Below, in pieces: positions 1 to 8,295 of a stretch of 28,249 nucleotides of DNA. Each line of letters opens with the position of its first letter. Position 1 is the first letter of the stretch. The stretch is from Polyangiaceae bacterium (GTDB taxonomy: Bacteria > Myxococcota > Polyangia > Polyangiales > Polyangiaceae). The translations under genes and the position numbers were made by a program. The notes below the pieces were generated by a model that saw only the letters and a program-made list of their open reading frames with translations, was not told where the DNA came from and made no database searches. The stretch spans positions 1 through 28,249 of the forward strand of contig JAICTU010000044.1 in assembly GCA_025936205.1 (NCBI GenBank). The letters are read 5' to 3'.

Positions 1-2
1 CA

Positions 3-350
3 ATGTTCGAGCAAGAGCGCGTTTTCTCGGCGATCTCGTCGTATCTGGGCAAATTCAGCCACGTCGAGATCAGGAACGACCTGCGCGCCGGCACGATGAC
101 GGTGGTCTTCAACAGTCACGTGCCGAGCGAGGGCCAGCTGCTCGCGCTCAAGATCTACGGCACGCGCAACGTCGAAATCACGGTGAGCCCGGCCGTGAGC
201 TGGCGCAACTTCCGGCGCGTCGCGCATGTGTACTCGCAGGCGCTCGAGTTCATGGATTGCTTCCACCTGATCGAGGTCGAAGAGGCCGATCCGGAAGCGG
301 CGGGCACGGGCGAGGGCGGGCTGCGCATCGCGCGCGCCGCCAAGCGCTGA
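3..350 (+). CDS. Unrecognised small protein (5' end uncertain)
   Basis: A 115-residue reading frame begins with ATG two bases into the window, so the true start may lie upstream and the gene may be partial. The protein is mixed in charge, with no signal peptide or membrane segment, so it is probably cytoplasmic. Its body alternates short hydrophobic strands with charged turns and ends in a glycine/glutamate-rich tail with a basic terminus. I do not recognise the family and assign no function. It converges on the lipoprotein gene that ends at 358, with only 7 bases between the stop codons and no hairpin between them. Confidence 0.6.
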   Translation: MFEQERVFSAISSYLGKFSHVEIRNDLRAGTMTVVFNSHVPSEGQLLALKIYGTRNVEITVSPAVSWRNFRRVAHVYSQALEFMDCFHLIEVEEADPEAAGTGEGGLRIARAAKR

Positions 351-357
351 GAGCTCT

Positions 358-1179
358 TCAGTCGAGCACGGCCAGCACCGTCAGCGGCGCGTTCGGCGCC
401 GTGCGCGTGACCTCGATCAAGCGCAGGTCGAAGTAGCTCAGATCGTCGGACGAGTTGAGCACGCTGAGCAGCAGGTCCTCGACCTCGTCCGAATTGACGT
501 CGCCCCAAGCCTCGGCGTTCACGATCACGCTGGTGGCGGAGGCGGGCTCGTCGATCAGCACGCGCCCGCGGAGCTCGGACCTTCCGGCGCGTGCGTCCGG
601 CAAAAAGCCACCGAGTGTCAGCCCCTTCGCCACGGCGACGTTGCGCGCCCGCAGTGCCAGCTTGCTGGTGGTGCTGGCCAGGATCGCCGGCAAGTCATTG
701 GGGCCTGCGCCCTGCAGAGCCGTGCGCACGTGGCTCACCCGGGAAGGCCTGGCGCGCGCCAGGAACTCGTAGGCCCCACAGCGCACCAGCGCCCCGCCGT
801 CGAGCTGCTCTCCGAGGGCGTTCTTGGGGGCGTACCCTCGCGAGCGAAACGAGCGCCACGCCCGGCAACTGTTCGGCAAGACGCGCTTGTCCTTGTACAC
901 GAGCGGCGCGAAGGCGTTCTCCTCGATGGCGCTCAGCGCTTGCTTCAGATCGGCGATCGCCGCTGGATCGAACTCGTCGTTGGCACCCGGTGCCAGGATC
1001 TGTGGCTCAGCCGGCACCGGCTCGGCTGCCTCGTTGCGCGGTTCCGCGGTGTCCGCAGGCTTCGCCGGCTCCACCTTCTCGACCTGCTCCACCGTTTCGG
1101 CAGCGGGCCGCTCCTTGCCGCGCTCGGAGTTGCACGCGAGCGCGATGGCGAGACACAACAAGCTGCGCGCGGAAACCAT
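358..1179 (-). CDS. Proline/glutamate-rich putative lipoprotein, function unknown
   Basis: This is a 273-residue exported protein. The N-terminus has a short positive region, a hydrophobic stretch and a plausible lipobox ending IALAC (Cys16), so it is probably membrane-anchored through a lipid. Residues about 20-65 form a low-complexity linker rich in Glu, Pro, Ala and Val that would hold the globular part away from the membrane. The remainder (about 70-273) contains two cysteines (in NSCRAW and VRCGAY) that could form a disulfide. No family was recognised. The start is the ATG that gives the complete signal peptide; the Shine-Dalgarno is weak. It converges with the small gene before it and lies about 240 bp downstream of the hydrolase gene on the same strand. 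Confidence 0.7.
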   Translation of the reverse strand: MVSARSLLCLAIALACNSERGKERPAAETVEQVEKVEPAKPADTAEPRNEAAEPVPAEPQILAPGANDEFDPAAIADLKQALSAIEENAFAPLVYKDKRVLPNSCRAWRSFRSRGYAPKNALGEQLDGGALVRCGAYEFLARARPSRVSHVRTALQGAGPNDLPAILASTTSKLALRARNVAVAKGLTLGGFLPDARAGRSELRGRVLIDEPASATSVIVNAEAWGDVNSDEVEDLLLSVLNSSDDLSYFDLRLIEVTRTAPNAPLTVLAVLD

Positions 1180-1367
1180 CTGGGAGCCGAACGGCTTGCA
1201 AGAGCCGCCCCTCGGAGAGGCTACGGACGCAGCAGTTTCAAGATTGAGTGGTGAGGGCTCGCCACCACACGACCCACAACGTCACCAGGATGTGCCACTT
1301 GTACCTCGTACCCCAAGTTCGTGCCCGGCAGATGGGGCCCCTTGCGCTCGGTACTTCCCTCACATCT

Positions 1368-1399
1368 GGAGAAACCCGGCGCGGACTTCGGGTTTCTCC
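1368..1399 (-). terminator. Strong hairpin after the hydrolase gene
   Basis: GGAGAAACCCG at 1368-1378 pairs perfectly with CGGGTTTCTCC at 1389-1399 around a 10-base loop, giving an 11-bp stem. It lies 18 bases past the stop of the minus-strand hydrolase gene. Neither side has a long T-run, so intrinsic termination is inferred from position and stem strength. Confidence 0.6.
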
Positions 1400-1416
1400 T
1401 TCGAGTTGAACCAGCG

Positions 1417-2283
1417 TCAGCCGCTTGGCGCTTGCTGCGGCGCCGGCGTCAGCGGGGCAACGTGCAGCCCGAGTTGCGCCTGAAACCAGCGCAGCGCCTT
1501 GCCCAGATCCTGCTTGTCGAGCTGATGCCCACCTGGGTGTACAGACAACTCCAGGTGCTCCACTCCCGAACGGCGGAGACCCTCTGCCACGGAGCGCATG
1601 GCGTCGAGCGTTGCGATGCGATCGGTGCGCCCCGCACTCAGATAGAAGGCGATCTGCGAGAAGCGCTCCTTCACCTGCGGGTACTCGTGGAGCAGCAGAC
1701 CCGAGTGGTCTTCGTTGCAGCCGCCCAGAAACACGCCGGCGACGCGCCGTTGTTCCAGCGTCAGGCTGACGGCCAGCACCTGGCTGATCTTGGACCCTCC
1801 GGAGAAGCCCGCGATCACGATCGGCCAGTGCTCGCTCTGCGGGACCTCCGCCGCCAGCCAGCGCAGAGCGGCGCGCGCGCTGACGTAGCGGTGCATCAGA
1901 TTGTCGCTGTCCGCATTCGGGGGCCACGGGAGACCTTGCGCGGTCAGCACCACGTAGCCAGCGGCCAGCGCCGTCGGCGCATAGATCGGCAGCTCGTCGA
2001 TGTTGGAGCGGTAGCGGTCCGCAGTGACCTGCGTGATCAGGATCGGATGCGCCTGCGCCGGATCGAACGCCGCGGGAAAGGCCACCGCCAGCTCCACGCG
2101 ATCGGGGTTCAGCCCGCGGAGTTGCGCCAGCGCCGCTCGCTCCAGGGCCACCGTGGGCACTTCCACCCGGCGCAGGCCCGCCACAGGCTCGACCGGGCGT
2201 GGCGCGCCGGCGGTCGCCGCCCCGCAGGCCCACAACGCGGCAGCACACAGCGTGGAACACAAAAACTTCAGAGTCCTCGGCAT
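1417..2283 (-). CDS. Exported alpha/beta-hydrolase (possible lipoprotein)
   Basis: This 288-residue protein carries the marks of an alpha/beta-hydrolase of the esterase/dienelactone-hydrolase kind. There is a nucleophile elbow GFSGGS with Ser at about residue 161, a candidate acid Asp at about 221 (GRTDRIA) and a candidate His at about 253 (HPGGHQ). The N-terminus is a signal sequence ending LWAC (Cys20), which could be a slightly unusual lipobox, so the enzyme is expected outside the cytoplasm. The ATG at 2283 is preferred over a GTG at 2319 because it starts directly before the signal peptide and has an upstream GAG. The substrate cannot be told from sequence. The gene is divergent from the hybrid kinase with only 44 bp between starts, so their promoters must overlap. 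Confidence 0.8.
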   Translation of the reverse strand: MPRTLKFLCSTLCAAALWACGAATAGAPRPVEPVAGLRRVEVPTVALERAALAQLRGLNPDRVELAVAFPAAFDPAQAHPILITQVTADRYRSNIDELPIYAPTALAAGYVVLTAQGLPWPPNADSDNLMHRYVSARAALRWLAAEVPQSEHWPIVIAGFSGGSKISQVLAVSLTLEQRRVAGVFLGGCNEDHSGLLLHEYPQVKERFSQIAFYLSAGRTDRIATLDAMRSVAEGLRRSGVEHLELSVHPGGHQLDKQDLGKALRWFQAQLGLHVAPLTPAPQQAPSG

Positions 2284-2327
2284 TCGCTTGCTCGACTGCG
2301 CTATAGGCAGGTGGAGCACAGGCCAAC

Positions 2328-4667
2328 ATGCCGAATTTCGCGCGTCAAGAGCCGGATTTTCGCGCCATCTTTGAAGCGGCCCCCGGTCTGTATCTGGTCC
2401 TGGATCCAGACCTGCGCATCGTGGCCGTCAGTGACAACTACGCGCGCGCCACCTCGACGGTGCGCGAAGAGATTCTGGGCCGGGGCATCTTCGATGTATT
2501 CCCCGACAACCCGGCGGACCCGCACGCAGAAGGGGTGCGGAACCTGAGCGCCTCGCTGGAAAGCGTGAAGCAGCACCGCGTCATGGACGCAATGCCCGTG
2601 CAGAAGTACGATATCCGGCGCCCGGAGTCGGAGGGCGGAGGTTTCGAGGAGCGCTTCTGGAGCCCGAGCAACACACCGGTGTTCGGCCCGGGCGGCGAGC
2701 TGCGGTACATCATCCATCGCGTGGAGGACGTGACCGAAATCCGGCGCCTGGAGCGCCTGAAGAGTCAGTTCTTCGCCGACGTGAGCCATGAGCTGCGCAC
2801 GCCATTGACGCTGATCGCGCTGCCGGTCGAGCGGCTCCTGTCGTCGAGCGCGCCCGGCAGCGCCGAACGCGCCGCTCTGGAAGGTATCTCCTACAATTCA
2901 CGGCTGCTCCTGTCGCAGGTGAATGACCTGCTCGACGCCGCGAAGCTCGAGGCCGGCAAGATGGAGCTCGCGGTCGCCGACGTCGACGTGGCGGAGCTGG
3001 TGCGGCTGGTCACGGGCCAGTTCGCATCGCTCGCTCGTGAGCGCGAGATCCTGCTGCAGGTGAACGCAGATGGCGCGCTGCGCGAGCGCGTCGATCCCGA
3101 GAAGCTGCAGCGCGTGCTGCTGAATCTGCTCGCCAACGCGTTCAAGTTCACGCCGACCAGAGGTAGCATCCGCTGCTCGCTCAGCCGCGACAGCGAGACG
3201 GGCTGGCTGAGGCTGGCGGTGGCCGACACCGGGCCCGGGATCCCGATCGCACAGCGCGAAGCCGTGTTTGAACGTTTCCGTCAGCTGGGAGAGGACGCGC
3301 GCCGTCGTTTTGGCGGCACCGGCCTGGGCCTGGCCATCGCCCGTGAGATCGTGGAGCTGCATGGCGGCCGGATCCAGGCGGAGCAGGCGCCGGAAGGGGG
3401 CGCCCTGTTCTGTATCGAGCTGCCGCCGTCCGCCGAGGGGAGCCAGCACGCGTCGCCGGACACGAGCGCGGCGCGCGACTCCGTTCGGCTCTTGCGCGAA
3501 GAGCTTCAGACCGAATCGGGGCGGCGCGTGTCAGCGGAGGAGGCGGACTCCAGCCGTCCGCTGGTCCTGGTGGTCGAGGACAACCCGGACATGAACCATT
3601 TCATCAGCGAATTGCTGCAGCCCGAGTACCGGGTGGCCTCCGCTTTCGACGGGCGAGACGGCTTCCGCAGGATGCTGGAGCTGCGGCCCGATCTGGTCCT
3701 GAGCGATGTGATGATGCCCGAGCTGAGCGGGCCGGAGCTGGTGCGCTCGGCCCGCTCCCGAGCCGAGTTGAAAGACATTCCCATCGTGCTGCTCACGTCC
3801 AAGGCCGATGACGACTTCCGCATCGGCGCGCTGCGGCAGGGCGCCAATGACTTTCTGACGAAGCCCTTCTCGGTCCAGGAATTGCGGGCCCGGGTCCGCA
3901 ATCTGGTGCTGGCCCGGGCCACGCTCGCGAAAAATCAGCAGCTCGCCGAGCAGCTGCGTGAGGCGAACCAGACCCTGCAGCGCACGGCGACGCGGCTCAC
4001 GGAGTCCAATGCCGAGCTCGAAGCGTTCAGCTATTCGGTCTCGCACGACCTGCGCGCGCCGCTGCGCGCCATCGACGGCTTCAGCTGCGCGCTCGCAGAA
4101 GAACAGGGCGACAAGCTCGACGAGCGGGGCAGGCAGTACCTCGAGCGTGTGCGTGCCAGCGTGCGGCGCATGAGCACCCTGATCGAGGACCTGCTGCACC
4201 TGTCGCGCATCACGACCGCGGATCTGGAACGTCGGCCCCTGGATCTGGCCCGGCTCGCGCGGAGCATCGTGGCGACCCTGCGGCAGCGAGACCCACAGCG
4301 CTCGGTGCAGGTGGACATCGCCGATGCGTTGCCCGCCAACGCCGATCCGCGCCTGGCGCAGGTGCTGCTCGAGAACCTGATCGGCAACGCCTGGAAATTC
4401 AGCTCCCGGCAGCCCGCCGCGCGGCTGCAGATCGGCAAAGAACCAGGCCCCCACGGTGCGTTCTTCGTCCGCGACAACGGAGCGGGTTTCGACCAGGCCT
4501 CTGCCGACAAGCTGTTTGCACCCTTCCAGCGCTACCACCAGGCCTCCGAGTTTGAAGGCACGGGCATCGGCCTCGCCACCGTACACCGCATCGTCTCGCG
4601 CCACGGCGGGCAGGTCTGGGCCAGCTCGGTGCCGGGCGCCGGCGCGACATTTTCGTTCACGCTTTGA
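2328..4667 (+). CDS. Hybrid sensor histidine kinase (PAS-kinase-receiver-kinase)
   Basis: This 779-residue cytoplasmic signalling protein contains two complete kinase units. Domains in order: a PAS sensor (about 15-140); HisKA with phospho-acceptor His154 in SHELRTPL; a HATPase with N-box around residues 266-275, DTGPGIP (300-306) and GGTGLGLA (329-336); a receiver (about 412-525) with phospho-acceptor Asp460 in LSDVMMP and Lys512 in TKPF; a short coiled-coil (about 530-565); a second HisKA with His573 in SHDLRAPLR; and a second HATPase with [15 protein letters not shown] and GTGIGLA. No membrane segment is present, so the signal is internal or a diffusible ligand at the PAS domain. All key residues of both kinases are intact. 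No response regulator or output gene lies nearby, so it is an orphan. The ATG follows AGGTGGAG at 2308-2315, 12 bases upstream. Confidence 0.95.
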   Translation: MPNFARQEPDFRAIFEAAPGLYLVLDPDLRIVAVSDNYARATSTVREEILGRGIFDVFPDNPADPHAEGVRNLSASLESVKQHRVMDAMPVQKYDIRRPESEGGGFEERFWSPSNTPVFGPGGELRYIIHRVEDVTEIRRLERLKSQFFADVSHELRTPLTLIALPVERLLSSSAPGSAERAALEGISYNSRLLLSQVNDLLDAAKLEAGKMELAVADVDVAELVRLVTGQFASLAREREILLQVNADGALRERVDPEKLQRVLLNLLANAFKFTPTRGSIRCSLSRDSETGWLRLAVADTGPGIPIAQREAVFERFRQLGEDARRRFGGTGLGLAIAREIVELHGGRIQAEQAPEGGALFCIELPPSAEGSQHASPDTSAARDSVRLLREELQTESGRRVSAEEADSSRPLVLVVEDNPDMNHFISELLQPEYRVASAFDGRDGFRRMLELRPDLVLSDVMMPELSGPELVRSARSRAELKDIPIVLLTSKADDDFRIGALRQGANDFLTKPFSVQELRARVRNLVLARATLAKNQQLAEQLREANQTLQRTATRLTESNAELEAFSYSVSHDLRAPLRAIDGFSCALAEEQGDKLDERGRQYLERVRASVRRMSTLIEDLLHLSRITTADLERRPLDLARLARSIVATLRQRDPQRSVQVDIADALPANADPRLAQVLLENLIGNAWKFSSRQPAARLQIGKEPGPHGAFFVRDNGAGFDQASADKLFAPFQRYHQASEFEGTGIGLATVHRIVSRHGGQVWASSVPGAGATFSFTL

Positions 4668-4670
4668 AGC

Positions 4671-4695
4671 GCCGGCGCGCGCAGCGCGCGCCGGC
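4671..4695. terminator. Bidirectional GC hairpin between convergent genes
   Basis: GCCGGCGCGCG at 4671-4681 pairs perfectly with CGCGCGCCGGC at 4685-4695 around a CAG loop. It fits exactly between the kinase stop (4667) and the protease stop (4708) and could end transcription from both sides. There is no T-run on either side. Confidence 0.65.
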
Positions 4696-4707
4696 CCCCA
4701 CTGAAAC

Positions 4708-5508
4708 TCAGTTCCCCTCGGACAGTACGCCGTCGATGAACCCGGCGAAGGCGGAGACGCGCATGCCGACTCCAAAGCCCCCCGAGCAACGATCATCGCT
4801 GTCGACACCGCCGGACGTCACGGTGGCGACGCGCTCCTGGCCGCGCACGCTGACCAACCCCGGACCTCCGCTGTCTCCGAAGCAGGTGCCTTTGCCGTCT
4901 TCCTGCGTGTACGCGATCAGCTGCGAATCGAGATCCGAGATCTCGCGGGCCACATGGCGGCGCAGGCTGTTGTCGAGGTCACTCTCGGTTTGCCCGTAGC
5001 CGACGAGCAGCAGACGATCGCTGATCTGCAGGGCATCGTCCTCGGCCGAGAGAACTGGAATCGCGACGGGCGGCGTGCTGTCGCCCAGATCGATCTGTAC
5101 GACGGCCACGTCATCCTGCGCGAACGTGCCGTCGTAGCCGGGGTGGACGCGGATCTGGTCGACCGCAAACACCTCCGTGCTGTTCAGGAAGTCGGTGCCG
5201 GCCAGCACCACGAACTGCTCCGCGGGCAAGCGCGTCGCCCCCACGTCTTCTTCGGTCACGCAATGTGCGGCCGTGAGCAGGAAGCCCGTCTGTTTGCGGA
5301 CCTGGATCAGCGTACCCGTGCACAGGAATCCCGCCTGGTTGGCCAACAACATGACCTGCGGGTGCTCGCGATCGACTTGCCCGCGCAGGATCGGTTGCTC
5401 TGCTTGGCCGAAGGACAGCCCGGCATCGGGGCTCGAGCAAGCGCTCAGCCCCGCCAGGGCGAGGGCGCAGGTGAGCCGGCAAACAATGAAAGAAAGGCAA
5501 TGCTGCAT
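4708..5508 (-). CDS. Trypsin-like serine protease, lipoprotein
   Basis: This 266-residue chymotrypsin-fold (S1) protease has the full catalytic triad: His82 in LTAAHC, Asp133 in QDDVAVV and Ser213 in GDSGGP. The signal peptide ends in the lipobox GLSAC (Cys24), so the mature enzyme is probably anchored at the cell surface or periplasm rather than freely secreted. Cys63 and Cys83 flank the histidine region, and Cys209 and Cys241 flank the active serine, matching the usual S1 disulfides. The motif ILRGQV (about residue 40) resembles the IVGG site where these enzymes are activated by cleavage, but the Arg is atypical. The substrate is unknown. It converges on the hybrid kinase; the two probably share a terminator. 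No partner gene is adjacent. Confidence 0.9.
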   Translation of the reverse strand: MQHCLSFIVCRLTCALALAGLSACSSPDAGLSFGQAEQPILRGQVDREHPQVMLLANQAGFLCTGTLIQVRKQTGFLLTAAHCVTEEDVGATRLPAEQFVVLAGTDFLNSTEVFAVDQIRVHPGYDGTFAQDDVAVVQIDLGDSTPPVAIPVLSAEDDALQISDRLLLVGYGQTESDLDNSLRRHVAREISDLDSQLIAYTQEDGKGTCFGDSGGPGLVSVRGQERVATVTSGGVDSDDRCSGGFGVGMRVSAFAGFIDGVLSEGN

Positions 5509-5535
5509 GGAACGTTTCTCCGTCTTCGAGTGAAT

Positions 5536-5552
5536 GGCGGCGCTGCGCCGCC
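5536..5552. other. Short GC inverted repeat upstream of the protease
   Basis: GGCGGCG at 5536-5542 pairs with CGCCGCC at 5546-5552 around CTG. It lies in the 201-bp gap between the haloperoxidase stop and the protease start, both on the minus strand. It could be a terminator for the upstream gene or simply GC-biased sequence; nothing else clear is seen in this gap. Confidence 0.3.
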
Positions 5553-5709
5553 CCCCTCGCTCGGTCCGTGGCGGAGTGGTTTGCGATCTATCGCGCGCAG
5601 GCTCTCGTCCGTATGCAACTCACCCAGGAAATCAGCAGCGACGGCGCGGCCGGCGCGCTGGCGAATGCGGCTTCGCCCCTGGTGACGCCGGGCGAGCGCC
5701 CCCCGGTCT

Positions 5710-7101
5710 TCAGCGCACCGCCGGGCGCGAGCCGGCAGCTTCAGTCGCATCAGCTTCAGCGTATTCACCGACGGCGCGGCCCAGCTCGGCGCCTTGCTCC
5801 TGGTCGAAGCGATAGTGAACGCCGCCGAACACGCGGGCATCGTCCACGTCATCCAGGATGTCCTGCCAGCCGTGATAGCTGCGGCTGAGCTCGGGCGCTG
5901 CTGGACTGGTCAATGTGACGTCGAAGCCATCTGGCCCGAACTCGTGCTCCAGGACCACGCGTGCCGCAGCGCCGATGCAGGCATGGCCCGACGGGTAGCT
6001 CGGAAACGGCGGGGTGACGATGAAGGAGGTCCAGTCGGCCGTGGGTGCCGTATCGGCGTTGCCGTCACGGTCGGCGGCGGCAATGGCAGTGACGGGGCGC
6101 CAGAAGTCATAGTGATACTTCGCCTCCCAGCACGCGATCAGCGCGTCGGCCATGGTGCTGTTGAGGCGGGCGAACAGGCGTGCATTCTCCTCCATCCCCA
6201 GGGCGCGAGCTTCAGCGAGCTGGCGCGCCGCTGGATTGTAGAAAAGGGGGCCCGGAGCCGAGAAGAAGCGCGCCACGTCGGAGAGCTCGGGGGAGCGAGC
6301 GCTGCTGTCGGCCGCTCCCAGGCTCTTCGTCTCGTTGAAGTCCCTTGCAAAGCGTGGGTCTTCCAGCGCCGGCGGGGGCGGCGGACGAAACTGATCTCCG
6401 CGCTCGAGCAGGAACGGAGATACGCTTCCCCAGTGAGGCGCGAGTGGCGCCGAGAAGCTGGGTGGAGTCGGCTGCCAGTGGCCGAGTTCGTCCACTGACG
6501 AGTGCGCGACTGTGTTCGAGGAACCGTCCGCCGCGCGCATTTCGAGCAGCTGATCGGCGACTCGCTCGCCGAGGGCCAGGCCCGCGGCCTTCGGAGCGCC
6601 GTCGGCGATGCGTTCCAGCGAAGTCGAGCGTGCGGCGTCGAGCACGCTGGCTGCCGCGGGATGAAGCCGGCTGAGCACGCGGTGGGCGGCGGCGACCAGC
6701 GCGGCCTCCTGTGCGCCGCGCCGCTCCGGGTCGGACCCAGGGGGGACGCTCTTCAGCTCCCCTTTGGCCGAGGCCAGGGCTTCGCGCATGGCCACATGAC
6801 AGATGGCCAGACTGCGCGCTTGGCCCAGCAGGCCGAACGGCGCATCGCCGGTCGTCTGCAGCGCGATGGCGTTCCACTCGAGCACCGCGTCGATCCGGCT
6901 GCCCGTGTCCGTCTCGGACAACCCTGAGCTGCTCTGCGCGCCGCCGACACGATTCGGCTCGCCCAGCGCTGGACTCACACATGCGGCCGACGACAACGCG
7001 AGGCTGGCGAACAGCAGCGCGCACGCTCGCGAGCGCGTGCAACCGCCATGAATGGACGCATCAGCTGGGCTGGCGTCGCACGAAATCTGTGGTTTGATCA
7101 T
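5710..7101 (-). CDS. Exported vanadium-dependent haloperoxidase / PAP2 family protein
   Basis: This 463-residue protein carries the vanadate/phosphate-binding residues of the haloperoxidase branch of the PAP2 superfamily: Lys328 (EAKYHYDFW), Arg335 (WRPV), Ser371-Gly-His373 (YPSGHA), Arg423 and His429 (GGVHYRF). The spacing resembles fungal chloroperoxidase-type enzymes. The N-terminus has a signal sequence with a possible lipobox SAAC (Cys41), so it acts outside the cytoplasm. A bacterial enzyme of this type may halogenate or act as a phosphatase; sequence alone cannot decide. The frame is open upstream to 7314, but the ATG at 7101 is chosen because a strong GGAGGG site (7115-7110) sits 8 bases before it. 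It is divergent from a LysR gene that may control it. Confidence 0.88.
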   Translation of the reverse strand: MIKPQISCDASPADASIHGGCTRSRACALLFASLALSSAACVSPALGEPNRVGGAQSSSGLSETDTGSRIDAVLEWNAIALQTTGDAPFGLLGQARSLAICHVAMREALASAKGELKSVPPGSDPERRGAQEAALVAAAHRVLSRLHPAAASVLDAARSTSLERIADGAPKAAGLALGERVADQLLEMRAADGSSNTVAHSSVDELGHWQPTPPSFSAPLAPHWGSVSPFLLERGDQFRPPPPPALEDPRFARDFNETKSLGAADSSARSPELSDVARFFSAPGPLFYNPAARQLAEARALGMEENARLFARLNSTMADALIACWEAKYHYDFWRPVTAIAAADRDGNADTAPTADWTSFIVTPPFPSYPSGHACIGAAARVVLEHEFGPDGFDVTLTSPAAPELSRSYHGWQDILDDVDDARVFGGVHYRFDQEQGAELGRAVGEYAEADATEAAGSRPAVR

Positions 7102-7190
7102 GAGAGTTTCCCTCCAAATGCGGCGTCGATCGCGTCGACTCATCGCGCAGCAAACATGCACGCGGGGCACCACCCGTACAATCCGTGTGG

Positions 7191-7219
7191 TTGACAATTC
7201 ACCGTTGCGCGAGCTGCAA
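7191..7219 (+). promoter_or_regulatory. Candidate LysR-type site and -35 element
   Basis: TTGC at 7205-7208 and GCAA at 7216-7219 form an inverted repeat with 7 bases between, including a T-N11-A LysR box. A consensus TTGACA -35 lies at 7191-7196. The site sits just before the LysR start and between two divergent genes, the usual place for LysR autoregulation. No convincing -10 was seen. Confidence 0.35.
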
Positions 7220-7226
7220 TGGTCGA

Positions 7227-8126
7227 GTGGACCGGCTCGAAGCCATGCACATCTTCGTCGCGGTCGCGGAGCAGCGCGGCTTCGCGCCCGCCGCGCGGCG
7301 TTTGAAGGTATCACCGTCCGTCGTGACGCGCGGCATTGCCGCGCTCGAAGCGCGCCTCGGTACGATGTTGCTGCAGCGCACGACGCGCTCGGTGAAGCTG
7401 ACCGATGCAGGCGCGCGCTTCCTGGACCAGGCTCGGCCGATCCTGGCCGCGGTAGAGGCGGCGGAAGGCTCGGCGAGAACGGAGGCCACCGTGCCCAGCG
7501 GTCGCTTCATGGTCTCCGCCTCGCGCGTGTTCGGCCGCGTGCATGTGGCGCCTGTGATGCATGCATTTCTGGCGAAGTACCCCGGCGTGACGGGAGAGCT
7601 CTCGCTCTCCGATCGCATCGTCAACCTGGTGGAGGAGGGGGTCGACGCCGCCGTGCGCATCGGCATGCTGGAAAACTCGAGCTACATCTCCAGGCTCGTA
7701 GGAACGACGCGGCGAGTGGTGGTCGCGTCCCCCGGTTACCTGCTGCGGCGCAAGCCGCTCCGCAGGTTGGAGGACCTCGCCAGGCACGACATCATCCACG
7801 TCAACGCCGTGCAGTCGACGCATGAGTGGCGCTTCATGCAGTCCGGAAAAGACCGTCGGGTGGCCTTCGAACCGAAATTCCTGACCAATAGCTGGGACGC
7901 GGCGCTCGGACATGCCGCAGGGGGAGGTGGCCTGGTACAGGTGCTCGCCTATCAGGCGGTCGAGCTCGTACAGACCGGCAAGCTACAGGTCGTGCTCCGC
8001 GAATTTGAGCCGCGGCCCTTGCCGATCCAGCTCGTCTACCCCACCTCGCGCCTGCTGTCCGCCAAGGTCCGCACGTTCGTCGAGCTGGTCGTTGGCACTT
8101 GCGACTGGCGCTTCCTGGAGCTTTGA
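7227..8126 (+). CDS. LysR-family transcriptional regulator
   Basis: This 299-residue protein has the standard LysR architecture: an N-terminal winged helix-turn-helix (about residues 3-62, with recognition region ARRLKVSPSVVTRGI and the wing RTTRSVKLTDAG) and a C-terminal effector-binding domain (about 90-295). The start is the GTG at 7227, giving MDRLEAMHIF, the usual beginning of this subfamily; the frame is open further upstream to 7185, but those residues do not look like the family. The ligand is unknown. It is divergent from the haloperoxidase-like gene with a 125-bp shared region, so that gene is the most likely target besides itself. The ABC importer genes downstream begin 170 bp later and could be a second target. 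Confidence 0.92.
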   Translation: MDRLEAMHIFVAVAEQRGFAPAARRLKVSPSVVTRGIAALEARLGTMLLQRTTRSVKLTDAGARFLDQARPILAAVEAAEGSARTEATVPSGRFMVSASRVFGRVHVAPVMHAFLAKYPGVTGELSLSDRIVNLVEEGVDAAVRIGMLENSSYISRLVGTTRRVVVASPGYLLRRKPLRRLEDLARHDIIHVNAVQSTHEWRFMQSGKDRRVAFEPKFLTNSWDAALGHAAGGGGLVQVLAYQAVELVQTGKLQVVLREFEPRPLPIQLVYPTSRLLSAKVRTFVELVVGTCDWRFLEL

Positions 8127-8159
8127 GGGCAGGACGCGGCCCGCCGCTAGGCTAGCGTC

Positions 8160-8172
8160 CGCGGAATCCGCG
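8160..8172. promoter_or_regulatory. Palindrome upstream of the sugar importer
   Basis: CGCGGA at 8160-8165 and TCCGCG at 8167-8172 form a perfect 6-1-6 palindrome in the 169-bp gap between the LysR gene and the importer. The single-base centre is too tight for an RNA hairpin terminator and better suits a protein-binding site. Chance is possible in such GC-rich DNA. Confidence 0.3.
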
Positions 8173-8295
8173 CGTATTACTGGACGGAGGCAAGCCTTGA
8201 CCGGCAGTTCCCCGGCACCGTAGCGTGCCCCCCCCGCCGACCACTGACTTTCGGGCCGCCGCCCGATTTCCCCCTCACAGAGAGACGGCTTCACG

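Noticed and set aside
2301..4808. Several long open frames on the minus strand across the hybrid kinase
   Set aside because: Shadows of the kinase gene; no domain pattern is seen, whereas the plus frame has complete kinase motifs.
7102..7314. 71-residue N-terminal extension of the haloperoxidase-like protein
   Set aside because: Arginine-rich with no family pattern, overlaps the LysR start, and the internal ATG has a GGAGGG site.
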